Shown here piece by piece: positions 1 to 5,219 of a stretch of DNA of 5,219 bases. Position 1 is the first letter of the stretch. Each line of letters opens with the position of its first letter. The notes below the pieces were generated by a model. It searched no databases. It had not been told where the DNA came from and saw nothing but the letters and a program-made list of their open reading frames with translations. The DNA comes from Sediminibacterium sp. (GTDB lineage: Bacteria; Bacteroidota; Bacteroidia; Chitinophagales; Chitinophagaceae). The translations under genes were made by a program, and so were the position numbers. Location: assembly GCA_030832695.1 (NCBI GenBank), contig JAURIP010000130.1, positions 1 to 5,219 on the forward strand, read 5' to 3'.

Positions 1-2108
1 CCTGGTGGTACATTAAATGCATTTAAACTAATTTCGGATCCACCTGCACTTCCCTTCACCTGCCCTTCCATCACAAATCGATTCAAATTTGCATAAGTTT
101 GCGCCTCTGCTTTAATGTTGCGATACAATTGAGGGAATAAATATTTTTTTGCAGTATCATCACTCACTCCTTTAAATGCAATATTTTTTAAATCATCCCC
201 AAAGGGTTCTAATAAAGGAAAAATGATACGCCCCATTTTAGATAATACTGTAAAACCCTCCACAAAGTCAAATACCCCATCAGGCTGTGGATCATTACGA
301 TTATTTAAACGATCCAATTGCAATAATTTTATTAATGATTGCCCCGATACATTTGCCCCTGTAACTGGCATATATCTTTTTAAGCCCCTACTTGGCTCCT
401 CATATAAAATATTTAATTGAAAATCCTGTTGCTGAATGGATCCAAACAAATCCAAGGAGTAAACGTTTTTCATCATCAAATTCCAAATAGGCAAGTCGGT
501 ACGTTGTGTGGTTGCTTTTAATAGTTTTAAAAACAAAATATTTTGTACGCCTTTATTTGGGTCGAGTGCGGTGTTTTCTGAAAACTCTCCTACTTGATAT
601 ACCCTACCATTATAAGTATATTGAAACGCAACAGCTAAAACTTCATCAGGCTGCAATGGTATGTTTAAAGATAAAAAACCTATTTGTGGATTAAAATAAT
701 ATTCGTTCTCGGTTAACTTACGCGCAAAAGTACGTTCGTAATCTTCAGCTGATTTTAAACCAGCCATACTTAATACCCCCGACACTGCTGAAGGATTTCT
801 AGCTGCACTATTAGTAGCAATACTACTGTACAAGCTGTTCGCATTATTTTCAGGAAACTTTACCGACGTATTGGTGGCGTATGTTTTATTATTAGGAATA
901 GGCTCCCCGATATCCATCAACCCAACCACATCACGCGCATTGGTCGTTTGTCCATAACGATTGGTTACCCAAACCTCCATTCTTTGCACCTGCGCCTGGC
1001 CGGTCACCAAGGGCAAAGTAGACATGGCGTTGTTAAAATTATTCCTAAAAAATTGGGCTAATAAAAAGTGCCTATTCTCCTCGTAATCATCCAATCTTTT
1101 TTGAAATTTTTGTGTGGATGATCCTCCTTGCAATGCCATAGATTGTCGCTGTGACTTTTGATTGGCGATAGCAGCTGTAACAAATAATTTACCGAATTGT
1201 AATTGCGTTTTAAGACCGAATAAATTTTGCGTACTGGGAATCAAAGTGCTTCTTGAAATAAAATTGATATTACCGGCTTCAATCCCTTTTACAATTTCAT
1301 CTTTTTTTCCGCTGTAGTTTAACTTGATCTGATTATCAAATCCTAAATTTGAAAGTGTATTTAAGTTGATAGGGAATTTTAATTTATCTCCAATACTAGC
1401 GTTCATACTAAAGTTGGTATTGGCATCAAAATCAAATCCTCCATTTCTTCGCGCACGTTCAGGTAAGGTTGGATTTTTTACATTTTGACCTTGATATCCT
1501 GCTTTAATATTTATTTCCCCCACAGGCTTAATGTCTACTTTTAAATCCGAGCCTGTTTTACCAAATAACCGATCAAAATAACTATCAAACACTTTTGATT
1601 TAGGACGGGTAATCTTTCGATTCAATACGCCTATTGAATTGGCTCTTTGTCTAAAATAAGCCTGTTCATCTTTCGCGGTTTTTAATTTCCAAAACTCATC
1701 AAAATTTAATGTGCTAGGCGTTCTTTGGTATCCGGAACCAATCATATCGGTTAAATAGTATCTTTTTGAAGCAGCATCATACTCCACTTTACGCTTCACA
1801 ATACTGGTATCCCTTAAATCGTAGGGGTTATTACTTGCTTGTGATAAAAAATCACCTCGCTTGTCTTGAATGGGGAAACGTAAATCATTCGTGAAGGTAT
1901 AAACGGTGGTATCTTTTAGTAAATCGGCGTTATTCGCCCCGATAACACTACTTAATTTGGTTGAATCTTTTTTAAATGAAGTACTGTCCTTTTTCTTACC
2001 TGCCGTATCTGATAAATTCTTAGTTAAATCAATTTTTATTTGCGCATACATCTGGCTATTCGCAAAAAGCAAAACACCAAAAATTAAAATTGATTTTAAA
2101 ATGCGCAA
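1..2108 (-). CDS. sprA: SprA, T9SS outer-membrane translocon protein (N-terminal 702 codons; 3' end beyond the left edge)
   Basis: I translated the whole minus-strand frame and found no stop in 702 codons. SprA (also called Sov) is the very large outer-membrane beta-barrel, usually about 2,300-2,500 residues, through which T9SS cargo and gliding adhesins leave the cell, so roughly 30% is visible. Residues 1-22 form a signal peptide (basic MRILK, hydrophobic core ILIFGVLLFA, likely cleavage after MYA, before Gln23). A Lys/Ser/Thr-rich linker follows (about 29-52). Family-typical blocks come next: LIPSTQNLFGLKTQLQFGK (289-307), EVWVTN (378-383), DEVLAVAFQYTYNG followed by VGEF (488-509), PIWNLMMKNVYSL (540-552) and IIFPLLEPFG (628-637). 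The frame leaves the window in a conserved NVPPG turn. I saw no cysteine in the visible part, which suits a periplasm-exposed barrel protein. It lies 31 bases downstream of ruvA. Recognition rests on recalled family motifs; the frame is directly observed. Confidence 0.95.
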   Translation of the reverse strand, partial: MRILKSILIFGVLLFANSQMYAQIKIDLTKNLSDTAGKKKDSTSFKKDSTKLSSVIGANNADLLKDTTVYTFTNDLRFPIQDKRGDFLSQASNNPYDLRDTSIVKRKVEYDAASKRYYLTDMIGSGYQRTPSTLNFDEFWKLKTAKDEQAYFRQRANSIGVLNRKITRPKSKVFDSYFDRLFGKTGSDLKVDIKPVGEINIKAGYQGQNVKNPTLPERARRNGGFDFDANTNFSMNASIGDKLKFPINLNTLSNLGFDNQIKLNYSGKKDEIVKGIEAGNINFISRSTLIPSTQNLFGLKTQLQFGKLFVTAAIANQKSQRQSMALQGGSSTQKFQKRLDDYEENRHFLLAQFFRNNFNNAMSTLPLVTGQAQVQRMEVWVTNRYGQTTNARDVVGLMDIGEPIPNNKTYATNTSVKFPENNANSLYSSIATNSAARNPSAVSGVLSMAGLKSAEDYERTFARKLTENEYYFNPQIGFLSLNIPLQPDEVLAVAFQYTYNGRVYQVGEFSENTALDPNKGVQNILFLKLLKATTQRTDLPIWNLMMKNVYSLDLFGSIQQQDFQLNILYEEPSRGLKRYMPVTGANVSGQSLIKLLQLDRLNNRNDPQPDGVFDFVEGFTVLSKMGRIIFPLLEPFGDDLKNIAFKGVSDDTAKKYLFPQLYRNIKAEAQTYANLNRFVMEGQVKGSAGGSEISLNAFNVPP

Positions 2109-2139
2109 TGAAAAAGAATTAATGAATGAAATTAAATTG
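2106..2139 (-). promoter_or_regulatory. sprA translation start: TTG codon with an AT-rich leader lacking Shine-Dalgarno
   Basis: In the sprA frame an in-frame TAA lies inside the last codons of ruvA (low end at 2147). Between it and the signal peptide there is no ATG or GTG. The only usual start codon is TTG at 2108-2106, which gives a complete signal peptide (MRILKSILIFGVLLF). The next ATG encodes Met20 inside the signal peptide and would destroy it. The 31 bases between the ruvA stop and this TTG are almost all A/T with no GGAGG-like run, as is usual in Bacteroidota. Reinitiation after ruvA translation is possible but inferred. An unusual ATT start is the alternative. Confidence 0.65.
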
Positions 2140-2736
2140 TTAGCAATTTTTTAGTGCTGCTTTAATCAGCACTTCCAAACTTAATTCGACACTAGCTGAT
2201 TGCATTGTTTTATCTACTGCTTTTTCAGCAATCGCCTTTTGAATACCAAGAGAGATTAAAGCCTGTATAGCATCTTGTTGAACATTAGATTTTGCAAAGC
2301 CAACACCACCCGACAATTGATGGGAATTTAAAGGAATTTTAGAGAGCTTATCTCTTAATTCAAGCACCAATCTTTCCGCTGATTTTTTCCCGATACCTTT
2401 AATCTGCTCTAATAATCTTGCATCCCCATTTACAATCGCCCTTATAATTTCCTCTGGCTGCATTCCTGATAACATCATTCGAGCGGTACTTGCGCCCACA
2501 CCCGATACACTGATTAAATGCAAAAACAAATCCTTCTCGGTTTGTTCATGAAATCCAAATAAAACCTGTGAATTTTCGGTGATATGTAAATAGGTATACA
2601 GCAGCCCTTTTTCTTTTTTTGAAATGGCTTCATAGGTATTTAAACTAATATTTACCTCATAACCAACGCCCCCTACATCCACGATTAATTTGGCTGGGGT
2701 GAGTTGGACAAAATTTCCTTGTAAAAATGCGATCAT
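2140..2736 (-). CDS. ruvA: Holliday junction branch migration protein RuvA
   Basis: RuvA is the tetrameric DNA-binding subunit that holds four-way Holliday junctions and loads the RuvB helicase motors during recombinational repair in the cytoplasm. The product has 198 residues, within the usual 190-205. Domain I (about 1-62) is the OB fold, starting MIAFLQGNFV and containing VGGVGYEV. Domain II carries two helix-hairpin-helix motifs, VSGVGAS (77-83) and IKGIGKKSAERL (112-123), followed by LELRDKL. A Ser/Gly-rich flexible linker spans about 137-152. Domain III (about 153-198) has the DAIQALISLG and LEVLIKAAL helices that contact RuvB. The ATG at 2736 is the only plausible start: no other ATG lies between it and the upstream in-frame stop near 2793. 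There is no clear Shine-Dalgarno. It is divergent from fabH and directly upstream of sprA on the same strand, so the two are likely cotranscribed. All core motifs are intact. Confidence 0.97.
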   Translation of the reverse strand: MIAFLQGNFVQLTPAKLIVDVGGVGYEVNISLNTYEAISKKEKGLLYTYLHITENSQVLFGFHEQTEKDLFLHLISVSGVGASTARMMLSGMQPEEIIRAIVNGDARLLEQIKGIGKKSAERLVLELRDKLSKIPLNSHQLSGGVGFAKSNVQQDAIQALISLGIQKAIAEKAVDKTMQSASVELSLEVLIKAALKNC

Positions 2737-2744
2737 AATGTGTT

Positions 2745-2752
2745 CAAAAATA
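2745..2752 (-). promoter_or_regulatory. Candidate Bacteroidota -7 promoter element for ruvA(-sprA)
   Basis: On the minus strand these bases read TATTTTTG, an exact match to the Bacteroidota sigma-ABfr -7 consensus TAnnTTTG. It sits 8 bases before the ruvA ATG, so transcription would begin almost at the start codon and give a very short or leaderless 5' end. I see no convincing -33 TTTG at the expected distance; TTTTTCG and GTTGC upstream are only weak candidates. The element is short and the region AT-rich, so a chance match is possible. Confidence 0.4.
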
Positions 2753-2807
2753 ATACTTAAGCAACGAAAAATGGGTATTTGAGCCGATTCTTAACCAAAT
2801 TTTTAAG

Positions 2808-2826
2808 ATATTTGTTGACCAAATAT
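2808..2826. promoter_or_regulatory. Perfect 7-bp inverted repeat upstream of fabH (candidate operator)
   Basis: The sequence ATATTTG-TTGAC-CAAATAT has two exactly complementary 7-base arms around a 5-base spacer and ends 16 bases before the fabH ATG. Its size and symmetry suit a dimeric repressor site, and its place near the expected fabH promoter would allow control of fabH. ACCAAAT also occurs as a direct repeat at 2794-2800 and 2818-2824. I could not match it to a known operator, and a weak RNA hairpin or chance in AT-rich DNA are alternatives. I found no exact TAnnTTTG element for fabH; GATATTTG (2807-2814) comes closest and lies within this repeat. Confidence 0.35.
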
Positions 2827-2842
2827 TAATACCTGTACTTAC

Positions 2843-3829
2843 ATGAGTAATAAAGCAGCAATTACAGCGGTTGGCGGCTATGTCCCAGAAACCAAATTGA
2901 CCAATTTCGATCTTGAAAAAATGGTGGATACCAATGATGAATGGATCCGCTCCAGAACCGGCATTTCTGAAAGACGCATATTGAGAGAACCAGGTAAGGC
3001 TAGTTCTGATATGGCAGTTCAGGCCATCGATATAATTCTACGCAAAAAAAATCTTGACCCTTTAGAAATTGATTGTATCATTTGTGCCACGGTAACACCG
3101 GATATGATATTTCCAGCAACTGCAAATATTATTGGAGATAAAATAGGCGCAAAAAATGCTTTTGGATTTGATTTGTCAGCAGCATGTAGTGGATTTTTAT
3201 TTGCACTTTCAACAGGGGCAAGTTTTATTGAAAGTGGCAGGTATAAAAAAATTATCATTGTGGGCGTTGATAAAATGAGCTCCATTATCGACTACACAGA
3301 CAGAGCCACTTGTATCATATTTGGGGATGGCGCAGGTGCCGTATTACTAGAACCAAGTAATGATGGCGATGGATTTCAGGATGCCATTTTAAAAAGTGAT
3401 GGAAGTGGAAGAGACTATTTAAATATTAAAGCTGGTGGAAGTTTAAAGCCAGCTACTATTGAAACGGTCATGGCGAAAGAACATTATGCATTTCAAGATG
3501 GACAACCCGTTTTTAAATTTGCCGTAAAAGGGATGGCAGATGTGAGTGCTGAACTATTAGAAAAAAATAATTTAACAGGCGATGATATTGCTTGGTTAGT
3601 GCCACACCAAGCCAACTTAAGAATTATAGATGCCACTGCAAACAGAATGGGACTACCTATGGAAAAAGTGATGATTAATATTCAAAAATATGGCAATACA
3701 ACAGCTGCTACCATACCACTTTGCTTATGGGATTGGGAAAGCCAACTAAACAAGGGCGACAACCTAATATTAGCAGCTTTCGGAGGTGGATTTACATGGG
3801 GTGCCTGCTGGATTAAATGGGCTTACTAA
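2843..3829 (+). CDS. fabH: Beta-ketoacyl-ACP synthase III (FabH)
   Basis: FabH condenses an acyl-CoA primer with malonyl-ACP to make the first beta-ketoacyl-ACP of cytosolic type II fatty-acid synthesis. The product has 328 residues, a typical length. The thiolase-fold catalytic triad is complete: Cys115 in LSAACSGF, His255 in VPHQANLR and Asn285 in YGNTTAAT, matching E. coli Cys112, His244 and Asn274. The CoA-site segment [11 protein letters not shown] (31-41, Trp34), the glycine-rich [11 protein letters not shown] (160-170) and the C-terminal FGGGFTWGA (313-321) are intact. Arg260 corresponds to the arginine known to dock ACP. ATG 2843 is the first start after an in-frame TGA at 2816-2818, and no Shine-Dalgarno is visible. 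It is divergent from ruvA. Primer preference cannot be read from the sequence; many Bacteroidota make iso-branched chains, so branched primers are plausible. A second FabH paralogue may exist elsewhere in the genome. Confidence 0.96.
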   Translation: MSNKAAITAVGGYVPETKLTNFDLEKMVDTNDEWIRSRTGISERRILREPGKASSDMAVQAIDIILRKKNLDPLEIDCIICATVTPDMIFPATANIIGDKIGAKNAFGFDLSAACSGFLFALSTGASFIESGRYKKIIIVGVDKMSSIIDYTDRATCIIFGDGAGAVLLEPSNDGDGFQDAILKSDGSGRDYLNIKAGGSLKPATIETVMAKEHYAFQDGQPVFKFAVKGMADVSAELLEKNNLTGDDIAWLVPHQANLRIIDATANRMGLPMEKVMINIQKYGNTTAATIPLCLWDWESQLNKGDNLILAAFGGGFTWGACWIKWAY

Positions 3830-3856
3830 TGAATCAATTCATTCTGCGATAAATAG

Positions 3857-3868
3857 GTATATTTATAC
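3857..3868. repeat. Short inverted repeat and -7-like sequence in the spacer before the trans-sulfuration gene
   Basis: The 56-base spacer 3830-3885 contains GTATA-TT-TATAC here, two perfect 5-base arms around TT. The overlapping TATATTTA (3858-3865) differs at one base from the Bacteroidota -7 consensus TAnnTTTG and would place a transcript start shortly before the ATG at 3886. A second small palindrome, TGAAT-CA-ATTCA (3830-3841), directly follows the fabH stop codon. No GC-rich stem with a T run is present, so I see no classical terminator. Either a weak internal promoter or read-through from fabH is possible. Confidence 0.2.
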
Positions 3869-3885
3869 AGCGTCAATAATAAAAT

Positions 3886-5112
3886 ATGAAAAAGAAAAAC
3901 TTTAAAGGAATCAGTACAGTCGCATTGCATTCAGCACATACTGAAAATGATAACTTTTCACATACCACTCCTATTTATGCAACATCGACATTCACTTTCG
4001 ATTCAACAGACGAAGGAATGGAGCGATTCAAGAGCGCAGATAAAACCAGAATTTATTCCCGATGGGGCAACCCTACTTTTACTGCAGCACAGGATGTAAT
4101 TGCAGCATTAGAATCATTTGGTTTAAAGAATGAAAAAGGAGAACAACTTGAATTAAAAGCATTGTTACACGCAAGTGGTCAAGCAGCGATGAGTACACTC
4201 TTTTTAAGCACTTTAAGTGCAGGTGATACATTAGTATCGCACTACTCCTTATATGGCGGCACCCAGGAATTAATGCAAAAACTTTTATTAGAGGCCGGTA
4301 TAAAATGTATTTTAATTGATGTACGTGATACTTCTTTACTTGAAAAAACAATTAAAGAAAATACGGGTATAAAATTAATTCATTTGGAAACCCCTGCGAA
4401 TCCTACATTACAGTGCGTGGATATAGAAGCGATTTGTACCATTGCACATGCAAATGGCATCCGCGTATCGGTTGACAATACAGTAGCGACTCCTTATTTG
4501 CAACAACCATTTGCATTAGGTGCTGATTTTGTATTTCACTCTGCTACTAAATTTTTAAATGGCCACGGATCTGCATTGAATGGAGTTTTATTAGGCAAGG
4601 ATTTAGCATTCATGAATACCAAGGTTTGGAAATGGCATGTATTATTAGGAGGCAATAGCAATGCATTTGATGCTTACTTATTAATACAAGGAATGAAAAC
4701 TTTAGAAATTAGAATGGACAGACATTGTAGTAATACTGAAAAAGTGGCACAATTTTTAGACAAACATCCAGCCATTGAAAAAGTAAACTATACAGGATTA
4801 ACTTCTCATCCCGATCATGCTATTGCTAAAAAGCAAATGAAACAACACGCCCCATTAATAAGTTTTGAATTAAAAGGTGGATTAGATGCAGGTAAAAAAT
4901 TCATTGATGCTTTAGAAATTTGTACGCGTGCCGTTTCTTTAGGAACAGTAGATACACTTGTATCACACCCTGCAAGCATGACGCATTATGGTATACCAAA
5001 AGAGGAAAGAATAAAATATGGTATTACCGATGGCTTAATCAGAATGAGTGTAGGCATTGAAAACTTTGAAGATATTGCTGCTGATTTAACACAGGCATTA
5101 GCAAAGGATTAA
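3886..5112 (+). CDS. PLP-dependent trans-sulfuration enzyme (cystathionine gamma-synthase / methionine gamma-lyase family)
   Basis: Members of this Cys/Met-metabolism family catalyse gamma-replacement or gamma-elimination on methionine, homocysteine or activated homoserine with pyridoxal phosphate, usually as cytosolic homotetramers. The product has 408 residues, normal for the family. Lys222 in HSATKFLNGH is the PLP Schiff-base lysine. Tyr57 and Arg59 in YSRWGNPT bind the phosphate of the neighbouring subunit's cofactor. Tyr123 in LYGGT stacks on PLP, Asp197 in VDNTVATPYLQ pairs with the pyridine nitrogen, and Arg386 in IRMSVG binds the substrate carboxylate. The C-terminal third (KTLEIRMDRHC, FELKGG, RAVSLG, HPASMTHYGI) resembles methionine gamma-lyase. 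However, Gly125 occupies the position of that enzyme's special Cys116. An insertion of about 11 residues (80-92) precedes HASG. ATG 3886 is the first start after an in-frame TAA at 3880-3882. Exact substrate (cystathionine synthase, O-acyl-homoserine sulfhydrylase or lyase) is undecided. Confidence 0.9.
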   Translation: MKKKNFKGISTVALHSAHTENDNFSHTTPIYATSTFTFDSTDEGMERFKSADKTRIYSRWGNPTFTAAQDVIAALESFGLKNEKGEQLELKALLHASGQAAMSTLFLSTLSAGDTLVSHYSLYGGTQELMQKLLLEAGIKCILIDVRDTSLLEKTIKENTGIKLIHLETPANPTLQCVDIEAICTIAHANGIRVSVDNTVATPYLQQPFALGADFVFHSATKFLNGHGSALNGVLLGKDLAFMNTKVWKWHVLLGGNSNAFDAYLLIQGMKTLEIRMDRHCSNTEKVAQFLDKHPAIEKVNYTGLTSHPDHAIAKKQMKQHAPLISFELKGGLDAGKKFIDALEICTRAVSLGTVDTLVSHPASMTHYGIPKEERIKYGITDGLIRMSVGIENFEDIAADLTQALAKD

Positions 5113-5148
5113 ACATAACCTATTACACATGCCAACAAATAAATAACA

Positions 5149-5219
5149 ATGGACATTACCATACGCCGCGCTGAAAAAAGAGATTGCGTTAGATTATTAG
5201 AACTCATTCAAGAATTAGC
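5149..5219 (+). CDS. Probable GNAT-family N-acetyltransferase (N-terminal 23 codons; runs off the right edge)
   Basis: The visible peptide starts MDITIRRAEKRDCVRLLELI and continues QEL. A first beta strand of the IxIRRA type, then an acidic or polar turn and an amphipathic helix ending LLELIQEL, is the usual opening of GCN5-related acetyltransferases, which move acetyl from acetyl-CoA to an amine. The LIQELA ending especially recalls diamine-acetyltransferase-like members. The acetyl-CoA-binding motif would lie beyond the window, so neither activity nor substrate can be tested here. ATG 5149 is the first start after an in-frame TAA at 5140-5142. The gene begins 36 bases after the trans-sulfuration gene on the same strand, so cotranscription is plausible. 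No Shine-Dalgarno is seen. Confidence 0.65.
   Translation, partial: MDITIRRAEKRDCVRLLELIQEL

Noticed and set aside
223..694. Two small plus-strand ORFs (223-420 and 506-694)
   Set aside because: They lie antisense to the continuous, motif-rich sprA frame and show no recognisable domain.
1906..2154. Plus-strand ORF of 82 codons
   Set aside because: It is antisense to the sprA signal peptide and start region; its hydrophobic look comes from the complementary AT-rich codons.
3019..3285. Minus-strand ORF of 88 codons
   Set aside because: It lies wholly within fabH, whose frame contains the catalytic cysteine there; a shadow frame.
3830..3841. TGAAT-CA-ATTCA palindrome after fabH as a terminator
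   Set aside because: The stem is 5 bp and AT-rich with a 2-base loop and no T run, so it is too weak for an intrinsic terminator.
4079..4351. Minus-strand ORF of 90 codons
   Set aside because: It lies wholly within the trans-sulfuration gene, opposite conserved PLP-binding segments; no independent support.
5129..5146. Tiny ORF ATG CCA ACA AAT AAA TAA just before the acetyltransferase gene
   Set aside because: It encodes only five residues (MPTNK), with no sign of a leader-peptide attenuator such as repeated codons or competing hairpins.
1..5219. CRISPR arrays, tRNA or rRNA genes, insertion sequences, or a new defence-like system
   Set aside because: I saw no regularly spaced repeats, transposase, terminal inverted repeats or structured RNA; nearly all the sequence is accounted for by known core-type genes.

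Overview
The window looks like ordinary chromosomal DNA from a member of the Bacteroidota. The evidence is the N-terminal part of SprA, the giant outer-membrane translocon protein of the type IX secretion system (T9SS), which is restricted to that phylum. AT-rich sequence, start sites without Shine-Dalgarno motifs and a Bacteroidota-type -7 promoter element agree with this. I would guess the Chitinophagales/Sphingobacteriales side of the phylum, but the sequence does not prove it.

Layout. The left 2.1 kb (minus strand) is one uninterrupted reading frame that runs off the left edge. It is the first 702 codons of sprA, starting at a TTG just downstream of ruvA. ruvA (2140-2736, minus) is complete and lies 31 bases upstream of sprA, so the two probably share a transcript. 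A 106-base divergent spacer (2737-2842) follows. It holds a good -7 element for ruvA and a perfect 7-bp inverted repeat close to the next gene. On the plus strand come fabH (2843-3829), a PLP-dependent trans-sulfuration enzyme of the cystathionine gamma-synthase/methionine gamma-lyase family (3886-5112), and the first 23 codons of a probable GNAT acetyltransferase (5149 to the right edge). The plus-strand genes are separated by 56 and 36 bases and could form a loose operon.

How the genes relate. SprA forms the outer-membrane channel through which T9SS cargo leaves the cell. RuvA is the Holliday-junction-binding subunit of RuvABC. FabH starts each fatty-acid chain. The trans-sulfuration enzyme acts in methionine/cysteine metabolism. 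The ruvA-sprA neighbourhood is one I recall as common in the phylum and is probably positional rather than functional. No mobile element, CRISPR array, RNA gene or new defence-like system is visible. The more interesting points are the TTG start of sprA, the operator-like palindrome before fabH, and a trans-sulfuration enzyme that resembles methionine gamma-lyase but lacks its specificity residues.
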